Program-made: the position numbers and the translations under genes
The notes under the pieces: model-generated
What the model was told of the DNA's origin: nothing
Seen by the model: the letters and a program-made list of their open reading frames with translations, nothing else
The model's database searches: none
Shown here: piece after piece, positions 34,956 through 43,385 of the stretch
Position numbering within the stretch: position 1 is the first letter of the stretch
How the letters are laid out: each line of letters opens with the position of its first letter
Source: Lewinellaceae bacterium
Lineage (GTDB): Bacteria; Bacteroidota; Bacteroidia; Chitinophagales; Saprospiraceae
Assembly (NCBI GenBank): GCA_020636105.1
Contig: JACJYL010000001.1
Location: 992,001-1,056,000, forward strand
Direction: 5' to 3'
DNA: 64,000 nucleotides

Positions 34956-36347
34956 TTATCTGGCACCCAGGCCGCTCATTTCTTCAAAATCTGCCTTTAT
35001 CTTTGCGACAAGCTCGACAGCCAGAGCTTCATTTTTCGCTTCCGCATAAATACGGATAATGGGTTCCGTATTGGATTTACGCAAGTGCACCCAACTTTCA
35101 GCAAAATCAATCTTAAGTCCATCAATAGTATTGCAATCTTCGCTTTTGTACCTGTCGTGCATTTGCTGCAACAATGCCTCCATGTCCAGGGAAGGATCGA
35201 GGTCGACCTTGTCTTTGGTCATAAAATAAGAAGGATAACCTGACCGAAGCTCCGTCATCTTTTGTCCTGTTTTCGCCAGGTAAGTCAGCAAAATAGCAAC
35301 CCCCACCAATGCATCGCGTCCGTAATGCAATTCCGGCAGGATAATCCCTCCATTGCCTTCACCTCCGATCACAGCATTTTCGGCTTTCATTTTTTCTACC
35401 ACATTGACTTCCCCGACTGCTGCGGCAAAATAACTTCCGCCATGTTTTTGAGTCACATCGCGTAGGGCCCGAGAAGAAGACAGGTTGGAAACCGTATTGC
35501 CTTTTTTATGCTTTAAAATATAATCAGCCACTGCCACCAGCGTATATTCTTCGCCAAAGGGACTCCCATCTTCGTTGACAAAAACGAGGCGATCTACATC
35601 TGGATCCACAGCGATACCCATGTCTGCCTTTTCTTTTAGGACCGTTTCCGCCAGGTCTGTAAGGTGCTGAGGCAAAGGCTCTGGATTGTGGGCAAAGTTC
35701 CCGTCCGGGGTAGCGTTGATCAGGAGGTATTCACAACCCAGTTTTTCCAGTAAAGGAGGCATGGCAATGGCCCCGGAAGAATTGATACAATCAACCACCA
35801 CCTTAAATTTTTTTTCTCTTACCAGGCTGACATCTACTGTATCCAGATCAAGAATTCGGTTGATATGGTAATCGATCATATCCTGTCTGGCCACGTAACT
35901 TCCCAGCTCATCCACTGTAGCATAGTCAATCCCTCCTCCATCGATGAGGCTCAAAAAGGCTTCCCCGTCAGCGGCGGAAATAAACTCTCCCTTAGCATTG
36001 AGCAGTTTCAGGGCATTCCATTGCCTGGGATTATGGCTGGCGGTGAGGATGATGCCGGCACCGGCCTCAAGGGCAGGCACGGCCATTTCCACGGTAGGCG
36101 TGGTAGAAAGTCCCAGGTCCACCACATCAATCCCAAGGCTCAACAAGGTTTGGGTAACCAGGTTACTCACCAACGGCCCGGAAATACGCGCATCCCGGCC
36201 AATGATTATTTTGGGCGCAGCCCCTTTTCCCAGGAGCCAGGTTCCAAAAGCAGCCGTACACTCCACGATATCCTGTGGGGTGAGATTCTCTCCTGCTTTG
36301 CCCCCTATGGTTCCCCTGATGCCCGAAATTGATTTTATTAATGCCAC
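34956..36347 (-). CDS. glmM: Phosphoglucosamine mutase
   Basis: Converts glucosamine-6-phosphate to glucosamine-1-phosphate for peptidoglycan and lipopolysaccharide. I start at GTG 36347 (MALIKSISGIRGTIGG). The open frame extends 39 codons further upstream, but that extension runs through a terminator hairpin and cannot be native. The phosphoserine is S104 in ILTASHNPRQWNALK, the metal loop is DPDVDRLVF, the sugar loop is GGEGNGGIIL, and the phosphate-binding site is RKSNTEPIIRIYAEA. The 463-aa length fits. GlmM and phosphomannomutase are hard to tell apart by sequence alone; RGTIGG and lack of a neighbouring manB/manC favour GlmM. Confidence 0.8.
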   Translation of the reverse strand: MALIKSISGIRGTIGGKAGENLTPQDIVECTAAFGTWLLGKGAAPKIIIGRDARISGPLVSNLVTQTLLSLGIDVVDLGLSTTPTVEMAVPALEAGAGIILTASHNPRQWNALKLLNAKGEFISAADGEAFLSLIDGGGIDYATVDELGSYVARQDMIDYHINRILDLDTVDVSLVREKKFKVVVDCINSSGAIAMPPLLEKLGCEYLLINATPDGNFAHNPEPLPQHLTDLAETVLKEKADMGIAVDPDVDRLVFVNEDGSPFGEEYTLVAVADYILKHKKGNTVSNLSSSRALRDVTQKHGGSYFAAAVGEVNVVEKMKAENAVIGGEGNGGIILPELHYGRDALVGVAILLTYLAKTGQKMTELRSGYPSYFMTKDKVDLDPSLDMEALLQQMHDRYKSEDCNTIDGLKIDFAESWVHLRKSNTEPIIRIYAEAKNEALAVELVAKIKADFEEMSGLGAR

Positions 36348-36426
36348 GTTGTTATTTTTACTGGCAAATGTAGGCAAGATTTTTGCTCGCGCAAAAGATA
36401 TTGAGCCCAGATCCAAAGCAGATCCG

Positions 36427-36468
36427 TAAAAAACAAACCCGTTGGAGCAGCGATGCTTCCCCAACGGG
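36427..36468 (-). terminator. Rho-independent terminator downstream of the S41 peptidase gene
   Basis: CCCGTTGG (36438-36445) and CCAACGGG (36461-36468) form a stem with a 15-nt loop. On the minus strand it is followed by TTTGTTTTTTAC. It is 140 bp beyond the stop of the S41 peptidase gene and 80 bp before glmM, separating the two. Confidence 0.8.
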
Positions 36469-36607
36469 CCAATTAAGTGTTTTAGGCGTTTTTCCGGTTT
36501 GAACTGCCTGGTCTCTATTGTCAGGTGATTTCTAATGGCAGTTTCAATTACAGGGAAACACCGGAAAACCGAAATTACTAAGGGTCTCGTTAAAAGGGTT
36601 TACATTT

Positions 36608-38020
36608 TTATGGTTTTAATTTTTCCTGCACATTTTTGAGGTTCTCCCGGAAAACCTCCAGTTGGGGATCATTATTCTTCTCTCCTAGCTCAACGGCTTT
36701 CCGGTAACTCGCAAGGGATTCATCCAGTTTGCCCACAGCAGCAAGCGCTTCTCCATAACTGTCAAATACGTTGGCCGACTCGGGAAACAACATCGTGTTG
36801 GTTTTGAAGATGGCCTCCGCATGGTTCGGTTTTTCATAATCGTTTAAAAAGTTGTATCCCATAATATTGATGTCGCCTTCATCAAATAACCCGGCAGCTA
36901 CAGACAATTTCAGGCTTTCGAAAACACGCATTTGATATTTTTCCCTTTCTGGTTCCGTTTTTGCATTGGAAAACCCCTCCAGATTGGCCTGGACTTTTTT
37001 GAAAATATCCTTATACTCCTGCTTTTTACGATCCCGATAAGCTTCAGCGGCGGCTGTGGCCAGTTCAACCCCTTTGTCAAATGCTTCTTCCGCCGTGGTC
37101 TGAATTTCTGGCACTACTCCAACGCCTTCCCAGTTGGTTCCCGTTATCGGATTGATGGCTCTTCCCATCGGGATAAAGACACTTAAATATTCGTTGATGC
37201 GACGTGTTCCCCCGGGATTGGCACCGCCACCTGTGGTTTCTCCGACAAGCGTAGCCCTTTTTTGGGTCTGCATATTGTAGGAAAATTCTTCAGCTCCCGA
37301 AAACGTGTAATTACTGGTCAGGACAAATAATGGAATGTCCGGCAATTGGTCCCCATTAACGGAATCCAACGTCCAGAATTCGTCCGTACGGTCTCCCTGA
37401 CGCCAGTAAAGGCTGTTTAAATGGACCTTTTTATCAAAGAAATAACTGCAGAGGTACTGAACCATGCCGGGGTCTCCTCCTCCATTTTTGCGTAAATCAA
37501 TGATAATGGCATCTGAAGAGGACAAGAGTTTCATATAATGGTCAGCCATTGGGCCGGCCTCATAGACATTGGCAAACCCTCTCAAATCCAGGTATCCGAT
37601 ATTGCCGGGAAGTTTTTTGGCTTCCTGGAAACCCAAATTATTACTTCGAGATCGCATCTTATAATCCAGATGCTCCTCAAACAGTCGATCGATGGTATTT
37701 ACGGGAGCATTCCCCGGCGGACGAGAACGAACGCGCATGTGTTTATCCTTATTGATCGACTGGACTTGTTCCGTCAGAGCCTTTGCAAAGGATTCTGTAT
37801 CTTTAAAAGCGTCAAAATAACCGGTCTCCAGTAATTTATTTAAATGATCCCCGGTTTTCTGGGCCACCTCGGGAAAAACGTAAAAATCATTCATCAGCTG
37901 ATTGAGCGTTTCAATGGAAGATTTCCTGAATGCGGCATCAATTGGAATTTCCTGAGCATTAACGTAAGCCGTGAATGAGGAAAGGAATAAGATCAAAATA
38001 AGAGCGGGTGATTTCTTCAT
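36608..38020 (-). CDS. S41-family serine peptidase with C-terminal TPR
   Basis: An exported peptidase of the tail-specific/IRBP type. The signal peptide is MKKSPALILILFLSSFTAYVNA. The N-terminal helical domain (about 30-110) is followed by the catalytic domain, including GNIGYLDLRGF, AIIIDLRKNGGGDPG and the nucleophile serine in TSNYTFSGAEEFSYNM. The lysine partner region (QKRATLVGETTGGG) is present. A C-terminal TPR-like segment covers SANVFDSYGEALAAVGKLDE. No PDZ domain is seen. Its own terminator follows. Target proteins are unknown. Confidence 0.85.
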   Translation of the reverse strand: MKKSPALILILFLSSFTAYVNAQEIPIDAAFRKSSIETLNQLMNDFYVFPEVAQKTGDHLNKLLETGYFDAFKDTESFAKALTEQVQSINKDKHMRVRSRPPGNAPVNTIDRLFEEHLDYKMRSRSNNLGFQEAKKLPGNIGYLDLRGFANVYEAGPMADHYMKLLSSSDAIIIDLRKNGGGDPGMVQYLCSYFFDKKVHLNSLYWRQGDRTDEFWTLDSVNGDQLPDIPLFVLTSNYTFSGAEEFSYNMQTQKRATLVGETTGGGANPGGTRRINEYLSVFIPMGRAINPITGTNWEGVGVVPEIQTTAEEAFDKGVELATAAAEAYRDRKKQEYKDIFKKVQANLEGFSNAKTEPEREKYQMRVFESLKLSVAAGLFDEGDINIMGYNFLNDYEKPNHAEAIFKTNTMLFPESANVFDSYGEALAAVGKLDESLASYRKAVELGEKNNDPQLEVFRENLKNVQEKLKP

Positions 38021-38242
38021 AAAGTTTGTGAAATTAAAAAGTGAAACATTAAATCGAAGTATTTAAAATTATAAAACATCAGAAAATCAGGTTAAATATT
38101 TATGCAATCCAATGCTTCACTTTTAATCAAAAAACAAAATTTGGATCAGCAGTTTCCTGCAACCATGCAAAGTTAGTTCAGAAGGAACTCCAAAAATTGT
38201 AAAAAAGTTAAGCAGGAAGATATCTATGAAAAAAAAGCAGGA

Positions 38243-39106
38243 TCAATTCACCGGATCATAGACATTAAAAAGCCTTTTGGAAATGGTTTCCTGGGAAATT
38301 TTCAACAAATGGTGTTCATTTTTGAAAAAATGCAAAGGGCTACAATGGAAGAACGATTTAAATTCCTTGATAAAATGAGCCTGGTCGTAAAAGCCGGCAT
38401 CCAATCCCAGTTGGGTTAGATTTTGACAGGAAGTGTTTTGTTGCAAATAAAGAAAATAGTTCAGTCTCCATATCTGTGAAACCTTTTTTGGAGTGAGCCC
38501 GATTTTATTGATAAAATTGTTACGCAAACCTACCTTGCTGATCCCAAATTCACTGTACATTTCATTGACCCGAAGTATGCCTTTTCTTTCAAGGATATAA
38601 TTGACCTGGTCGCGTAGCATGGGATCGACAATAAGGTTGTCTTTTGAAATATTCAACATCAATTGTTCCGATAATTCCATTTTAGCCTGCACCTCCGATC
38701 CGGACAAGATACGCTTAATCAACTGGTTGCAGAGCGGAGTGATTTCGAAGATGTCGGTAAGTGAAAAAGCCTTGTCATTCAGTTTGTAAAGCGGAAAAGG
38801 AATGAGATTCCAAAAGGCAAAGGGTTTAAAACGAATGCCGAATATTTTAACCGGCCGGGTCACCTTATACTGAATACTGCTGGTTCGTTGTCCCATAAAA
38901 GCGGCTCCGGTAGGAATCTTTTGCCAGGTTGAAGCATTAATGGGACGGAACGATAAATTTTCGGTTGAAAAAATGATGTCATAGGTGCAGTCAGGAGACA
39001 ACATCTCAAACTGCCCCCTGAGGTCATCGGGCGCAAAATCCAGTTCCCAGAAACATTCAACGTGTCTGGAGAGGGTACTTTTGGGTAAATATTCTACATA
39101 CAGCAT
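38243..39106 (-). CDS. AraC-family transcriptional regulator
   Basis: The C-terminal third (about 175-270) is an AraC double helix-turn-helix: VNEMYSEFGISKVGLRNNFI and the conserved second helix QLGLDAGFYDQAHFIKEFKSF with FFHCSPLHFF. The N-terminal domain (MLYVEYLPKSTLSRHVECFWE, SPDCTYDIIF, FGIRFKPFAF) matches the effector-binding domain often found in Bacteroidota AraC proteins. The ligand is unknown. It lies alone between kdsB and the S41 peptidase; about 220 bp upstream of the peptidase could hold its target, but no operator was recognised. Confidence 0.85.
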   Translation of the reverse strand: MLYVEYLPKSTLSRHVECFWELDFAPDDLRGQFEMLSPDCTYDIIFSTENLSFRPINASTWQKIPTGAAFMGQRTSSIQYKVTRPVKIFGIRFKPFAFWNLIPFPLYKLNDKAFSLTDIFEITPLCNQLIKRILSGSEVQAKMELSEQLMLNISKDNLIVDPMLRDQVNYILERKGILRVNEMYSEFGISKVGLRNNFINKIGLTPKKVSQIWRLNYFLYLQQNTSCQNLTQLGLDAGFYDQAHFIKEFKSFFHCSPLHFFKNEHHLLKISQETISKRLFNVYDPVN

Positions 39107-39211
39107 AGCGGAAATTTATCTCTCGGCCACAAATCAATTTAAAAATAGGAAAAAGAAAGAAAAAATTGGATCAGCAAAGAGATTTTAACGATAAAACCGA
39201 ACAATAGCCAA

Positions 39212-39967
39212 TTACTCTTTATCAAACAGGAGTTGCCGTTTCATCAGTCGTTGCAGATCTTCGGGTGTATCTATCCCAATGCTGTCGTTTTCGGTTATGC
39301 CCACAAATATGGAAAAACCGGCTTCCAGCCATCTCAATTGTTCAAGTGACTCTGCTTTTTCGAGGCTCGAGGGTTTGAGGCTACTCAACATCATCAAAGT
39401 CTGGCTCCGAAAACCGTAAATACCCAGGTGTTTGAGATATTGCTGGTGAGTGAGCCAGTCACTTTGTGGAACGTTGCGCATAAAAGGAATGGCTTGTCGG
39501 CTAAAATACAAGGCTTCACCGGATTGTTTACGAACTACTTTGACGGCATTGGGGTCAAAAAGGGTTTGTGTCGTTTTCACCGGAGTAGAAAGGGTTGAAA
39601 TGGACAACCCCGAATCATTGGTTAATGGTTCCACTACCCTGTCCACATCATCAGGCGACAAAAAAGGTTCATCCCCCTGCACGTTGATCACCACCTCAAA
39701 ATCAGGGAATGCCCTGGCTACTTCCGCACATCGGTCTGTTCCGCTGACATGGTTCTCCGAGGTCATCATTACGTCTCCCCCGAAGGATTTTACATGATCG
39801 AAAATACGACTATCATCTGTGGCCACGATCACCCGGTCAACCAGGATGGCACGGCTCACCTGGTCATAAACCCTTTGAATCATGCTCTTTCCGGCAATAT
39901 CCACGAGGGGTTTACCCGGGTAACGGGTGGAGGCATATCTGGCGGGAATGATGGCTAGGGTGGACAT
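39212..39967 (-). CDS. kdsB: 3-deoxy-manno-octulosonate cytidylyltransferase
   Basis: Activates Kdo to CMP-Kdo for lipid A-core assembly. The N-terminus LAIIPARYASTRYPGKPLVDI is the family signature with the CTP-binding R and K residues. Others are VIVATDDSRI, MMTSENHVSGTDRCAEVA, VINVQGDEPFLSP (metal site D) and YFSRQAIPFMR. The C-terminal GIDTPEDLQRL is also typical. Length is 251 aa. The start ATG lies at 39967, right at the edge of the second heptamer array, and IS3 copy 2 is only about 40 bp upstream, so its promoter may have been changed by the insertion. Confidence 0.93.
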   Translation of the reverse strand: MSTLAIIPARYASTRYPGKPLVDIAGKSMIQRVYDQVSRAILVDRVIVATDDSRIFDHVKSFGGDVMMTSENHVSGTDRCAEVARAFPDFEVVINVQGDEPFLSPDDVDRVVEPLTNDSGLSISTLSTPVKTTQTLFDPNAVKVVRKQSGEALYFSRQAIPFMRNVPQSDWLTHQQYLKHLGIYGFRSQTLMMLSSLKPSSLEKAESLEQLRWLEAGFSIFVGITENDSIGIDTPEDLQRLMKRQLLFDKE

Positions 39968-39969
39968 AT

Positions 39970-40009
39970 TGGTTACTGGTTGCTGGTTGCTGGTTACTGG
40001 TTCTTGTTA
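39970..40009. repeat. Heptamer array, left half of locus 2
   Basis: Five to six copies of TGGTTAC/TGGTTGC in tandem (the last ones drift to TTCTTGTTA) abut the kdsB start. The array is interrupted by IS3 copy 2 and resumes at 41393. Confidence 0.82.
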
Positions 40010-40046
40010 TGTCAATGCCTAAAATAGCTTGACCAATTTTAATTAA

Positions 40047-40931
40047 TTATAAATCAAATTGTAATTCAAGTTGCATTGGATTATCTAACATTTTGTTTAT
40101 TGTAAAGACTTCCATTTCGGGTCTTTCTTTTTCCTTTAGGTCTTTGATATATGTTTCATAAACCATTGGTGTCATCTTTAAAGAATTGTGTAAACGGTTG
40201 TTGTAGTTTTCAACAGCCATGGCTACTCGTTTCTTTAACTGTCCAAAATTTTGGATACTCCACCTTTTGAGGTATTCATTTTTTATGGTTCCATTTGCCC
40301 GCTCGCAATGTGCATTTTCAAGTACGTTAGTACACATACTGATCCTTATGCCATAGGATTTAAGTAAGTTCGTATAATCAGTACTCGTATATTGCGAACC
40401 TCTGTCAGAATGATGAATCAACTCATTATTATAATCATCAATGCCTCTGAGGTTGAGTGCCATTGTTAATGCAGCAATATTATTCTCTGACCGCATATTG
40501 TCAGAAACCGAATATCCTATGATCCGTCGAGAATAAACATCCATTATTAATACAACGTAATAATGCTGTCCCCCTAATGGAAAATAAAAAAGGTCACTAA
40601 CCCATAATTGGTTGACATTTGTAAACCTCTTTCCTATCAGTACATTACCATATTGACTTCCCTTATCGCTGTAAGTAGTCTTATAGGGACTTTCTAAGGC
40701 CCGTAAACGATAGCCTTCGCGTAAACCTAATATTATAAAAGCATCCCGTCCAATGCCTTCTGGTTCGAACTGTTCATATATCTTGCGCAGGCCCATCCCC
40801 GGATGCATCTCCCTAATCTCCTCAATAAAACCTATGTAAAGGGGAGCTTTTAATAATTGCTCTCGTTCCCGTTTCAGGGCATCCATATGCCCTTGTTTGC
40901 TGATCCCCGATAAACTGTATAATGTCTTCAT
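40047..40931 (-). CDS. IS3-family transposase OrfB (DDE integrase core), copy 2
   Basis: Identical in amino-acid sequence to the copy 1 OrfB (294 aa), with the same acidic triad in LWVSDLFYF, LIHHSDRGS and NAHCERANG. It begins at ATG overlapping the orfA stop (ATGA). With no nonsense or frameshift mutations, both copies should be active, and the near identity points to recent duplication. Confidence 0.93.
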   Translation of the reverse strand: MKTLYSLSGISKQGHMDALKREREQLLKAPLYIGFIEEIREMHPGMGLRKIYEQFEPEGIGRDAFIILGLREGYRLRALESPYKTTYSDKGSQYGNVLIGKRFTNVNQLWVSDLFYFPLGGQHYYVVLIMDVYSRRIIGYSVSDNMRSENNIAALTMALNLRGIDDYNNELIHHSDRGSQYTSTDYTNLLKSYGIRISMCTNVLENAHCERANGTIKNEYLKRWSIQNFGQLKKRVAMAVENYNNRLHNSLKMTPMVYETYIKDLKEKERPEMEVFTINKMLDNPMQLELQFDL

Positions 40932-41350
40932 TTTATATCCGTGTTCGTCAGGGTGTTTTCGGAACCATTCCAGGGTTGGAGTACGTACTTTTTTTTTACA
41001 TCATAACCCAGATCTTCACTCGCAAACTCGTACCCCTTCTCCAAGAGATCTATTGTCATCTGTTTTTGTCCGATTATGCGTTCATATTCGGACAATCGTT
41101 GCATTAATATTTTCGTCTTTTGTGCTTCACTTTCCATTTGTACTACTGTCTTTACTTCTTTTGTACTGTCAGAATACAAATATATCCATTTATATACACT
41201 TGTTCGTGATACTTCATATAGCTCACATATATCTCGTACCTTTATTCGTCTTGAAACCAGGTCTTTAACTTTGCTCCTTTTAAAGGATTCACTGAAAGTC
41301 CTATTGCTATTTGGTTGTTTTTGAAACTTTTTGTTATTTTTGTTTGCCAT
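40928..41350 (-). CDS. IS3-family OrfA (helix-turn-helix), copy 2
   Basis: The 140-aa DNA-binding protein is identical to copy 1. The helix-turn-helix (IKVRDICELYEVSRTSVYKW) and the coiled segment are intact. The 5' end lies about 30 bp inside the inverted repeat, typical for IS3 elements. Confidence 0.9.
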   Translation of the reverse strand: MANKNNKKFQKQPNSNRTFSESFKRSKVKDLVSRRIKVRDICELYEVSRTSVYKWIYLYSDSTKEVKTVVQMESEAQKTKILMQRLSEYERIIGQKQMTIDLLEKGYEFASEDLGYDVKKKYVLQPWNGSENTLTNTDIK

Positions 41351-41392
41351 GTTTAGTTGACTTTTTTGGTCAAGCTATTTTAGGCAATGACA

Positions 41393-41450
41393 TTACTTGT
41401 TGCTGGTTACTTGTTACTTGTTACTGGTTGCTGGTTACTGGTGCTGGTTG
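41393..41450. repeat. Heptamer array, right half of locus 2
   Basis: TTACTTG/TGGTTGC/TGGTTAC units continue after IS3 copy 2. A complementary arm, CCAGTAACCAGTAACCC, follows at 41564-41580, about 110 bp away and just before the ArsC-like gene. This gives the same two-armed layout as locus 1. Confidence 0.8.
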
Positions 41451-41593
41451 AGATAGAAAAATTTGAGTTATCGATACAAGTTTAAAAATAAAGCCGAATA
41501 ATTTCGATTTTCCATCAAAAGAATTTTGCTTATTCGTTACATTTATGTTTTTAAAACAAGAATCCAGTAACCAGTAACCCGCTACTCGTTTTT

Positions 41594-41947
41594 ATGAAAA
41601 AGATATACTACCTCTCCACCTGTTCTACCTGTAAAAGGATTATCGAAGAACTGGGAATCGGCGATGATTTTGAAATGCAGGACATTAAATTCGATAAGAT
41701 TACTCCGGAACAACTCGACACAATGGCTGCGCGGGCAGGTTCTTACGAAGCCCTTTTCAGCAAACGTTCCAGGCAATTCCGTCCCCTGGGTTTACATGAA
41801 AAAGTGCTCACCGAGGCCGATTATAAAAAGTACATCCTCGAAGAATACTCTTTTCTGAAACGGCCGGTTTTACTCATCGACGGCGATATATTTGTCGGCA
41901 ACTCAAAACAAGTGGTGGAAGCTGCAGCCCTGGCTCTGAAAAAATAA
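41594..41947 (+). CDS. ArsC/Spx/YffB-family thioredoxin-fold protein
   Basis: A 117-aa single-domain protein of the ArsC superfamily. The N-terminal strand and active site are KIYYLSTCSTCKRIIEELG, giving a CxxC pair (C10-C13). The cis-proline segment is FLKRPVLLIDGDIFVGN, and the conserved arginine region is RSRQFRPLGL. The CxxC resembles Spx and YffB-like proteins more than classical arsenate reductase, which has a single Cys in this loop. A role in thiol redox control or arsenate reduction is possible; the arsenic locus is about 14 kb away, so no operon link exists. Confidence 0.75.
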   Translation: MKKIYYLSTCSTCKRIIEELGIGDDFEMQDIKFDKITPEQLDTMAARAGSYEALFSKRSRQFRPLGLHEKVLTEADYKKYILEEYSFLKRPVLLIDGDIFVGNSKQVVEAAALALKK

Positions 41948-41974
41948 CCATTTCATTCAAATTTTGCCCTTTAC

Positions 41975-42006
41975 TTGACTTTATGGTCAACTTCCCGTTA
42001 CTTTTA
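41975..42006 (+). promoter_or_regulatory. Candidate promoter of the EEP nuclease gene
   Basis: TTGAC at 41975-41979 is followed 20 nt later by TACTTTTA (41999-42006), close to the Bacteroidota TTTG/TAnnTTTG pattern. Between them is the inverted repeat TTGAC...GTCAA (41975-41990). The predicted leader is about 30 nt. Confidence 0.35.
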
Positions 42007-42041
42007 TCGTTTGTTTATTATAAACCAAAAAAACACCACCA

Positions 42042-43004
42042 ATGCCTACCATATTTGATACTCTTCCTGAAAACATACAGATAGAACTTACTGAATTAAA
42101 AGCAGATCTTGACAAAAAAATACCTGCCAAAAAACTGGACCGTAACCTGCTCATTGCCACCTGGAACATCAGGGCATTCGGCGATCTGACCAGGGAATGG
42201 GAATCCACGGAAAAGGACAGCCCGCGTCGTGATCTCCAGTCGGTAATGTGCATTGCTGAAATTTTATCCCGCTTTGATGTGGTCGCCATCCAGGAAGTAA
42301 AATCCAATATTCGGGCCTTTCGGGATACAATGAAAATTCTTGGAAACAACTGGAGCTTTATTCTTACCGATGTGAACCGGGGAAATGCCGGCAATGATGA
42401 GCGGATGGCGTACATTTTTGATACCCGAAGGGTGAAATTATCCGGGCTGGCTTCAGAGTTGGTGGTTCCCAAGGAATGGATGGGAAAAATCGGGGAAGAT
42501 GCCTTCCAGGAACAATTTGTAAGAACTCCTTATGCGGTTGGTTTTCAATCTGTTACCAAAACATTTATCCTGGTTACCCTTCATGTTAAATACGGAAAAA
42601 AAGCCGCTGAACGTATAGGTGAATTAAAATCCATCGCCAAATGGATCGCCAATTGGGCCAAAGACGTTAATGCTTACCACCAAAACCTTATTGCCCTGGG
42701 TGATTTCAATATCGATGCCCGCGGTGACCTGCTCAACGAAACTTTTTTATCGGAAGGACTTCATGTGCCGGCTGCGCTTCAAAATGAAACCGTTACCCGA
42801 TCCATTTTTGACGAAACGAAATATTACGATCAGATCGCCTGGTTTGAAGGCAGCGACAATCAACCCAAACTTTCCTCAGATTTTCTGCAGGGCGGGAGTT
42901 ACGATTTCCTCGGCCAGGTGCTGAAGAGCAGAAATCTATCCAAACTGCAATTGTCCTGGATGATGTCGGATCATTATCCTTTGTGGGCGGAGTTTGCGTT
43001 GTGA
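42042..43004 (+). CDS. Endonuclease/exonuclease/phosphatase (EEP) family protein
   Basis: A 320-aa metal-dependent phosphodiesterase fold shared by DNase I-like nucleases and phosphatases. The EEP motifs appear in order: LLIATWNIRAFGD (N), VVAIQEVKSNIR (the metal-binding E), LVTLHVKYG, LIALGDFNIDARGD (catalytic D-x-N) and the final MMSDHYPLWAEF (S-D-H). No signal peptide is seen, so it is probably cytosolic. The substrate (DNA, RNA or inositol-like phosphate) is not resolvable. It has its own promoter-like element and no operon partner. Confidence 0.85.
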   Translation: MPTIFDTLPENIQIELTELKADLDKKIPAKKLDRNLLIATWNIRAFGDLTREWESTEKDSPRRDLQSVMCIAEILSRFDVVAIQEVKSNIRAFRDTMKILGNNWSFILTDVNRGNAGNDERMAYIFDTRRVKLSGLASELVVPKEWMGKIGEDAFQEQFVRTPYAVGFQSVTKTFILVTLHVKYGKKAAERIGELKSIAKWIANWAKDVNAYHQNLIALGDFNIDARGDLLNETFLSEGLHVPAALQNETVTRSIFDETKYYDQIAWFEGSDNQPKLSSDFLQGGSYDFLGQVLKSRNLSKLQLSWMMSDHYPLWAEFAL

Positions 43005-43012
43005 TTTAGTAC

Positions 43013-43378
43013 CGCGTAACAAAAATAATTGTTGCCTGGAAAATGCCAAAAACAAAGCTTCAGGGCTTTCAGCCCTTTCTTATCGTCGTTTATTGGTAAG
43101 GCCTATTGGTTTTAGACATTTAACCGCCGAATTTTATAATAGGTGCAGAGCACCACAACATTTTTTTGATGTTTGGAGATTTAGGTTGCGGTGCTCTGCA
43201 CCTTGAATCTCCTTTTCCTTTCTTTGGCAACAAAGATTTTGGTGCTCTGCACCTAGTTTCAATTCGGCGGTTATTAAATCAATTTCAATAAGGCCTGGGT
43301 TCTTGATGATATTTTACCCAGCGTTAAAGCGCTGGGCAATCGAAATTTTATTTAAAGCGATTATTTTTGTTGCCAGGT
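43013..43378. repeat. Nested inverted-repeat element between the EEP gene and purL
   Basis: The 380-bp spacer has no gene but strong symmetry. Outermost, AACAAAAATAATT (43018-43030) faces GATTATTTTTGTT (43359-43371). Two short hairpins follow: AGGGCT-TTC-AGCCCT (43062-43076) and CCCAGCG-CGCTGGG (43317-43336). Inside these, TAACCGCCGAATT (43121-43133) faces its exact complement (43261-43273). In the centre are three copies of the near-palindrome GGTGCTCTGCACC: 43142-43154 (inverted), 43190-43202 and 43241-43253. This looks like a non-autonomous repeat element of the REP/BIME or MITE type; no transposase lies in it. Confidence 0.7.
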
Positions 43379-43385
43379 AATAAAG

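Larger units (their letters stand above)
40010..41392 (-). mobile_element. IS3-family insertion sequence, copy 2 (1383 bp)
   Basis: Same length, ends and orientation as copy 1. The target duplication is TTA (40007-40009 and 41393-41395), different from copy 1. Deleting the element restores a continuous CTTGTTACTTGTTGCTGG array. The different duplications argue for two separate insertions and not for a composite transposon that arrived as one unit. Confidence 0.95.

Noticed and set aside
36348..36464. Longer glmM start at 36464
   Set aside because: The 39 extra codons run through the terminator hairpin of the upstream gene, and GlmM proteins normally begin close to the KSISGIRG motif.
31021..41392. 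A composite transposon made by the two IS3 copies
   Set aside because: Each copy has its own 3-bp target duplication (GAT and TTA) inside its own restored array, which indicates separate insertions; the genes between are core functions.
41594..41947. Calling the ArsC-like protein an arsenate reductase
   Set aside because: It has a CxxC like Spx and YffB proteins and is outside the arsenic operon, so the catalytic role cannot be claimed.
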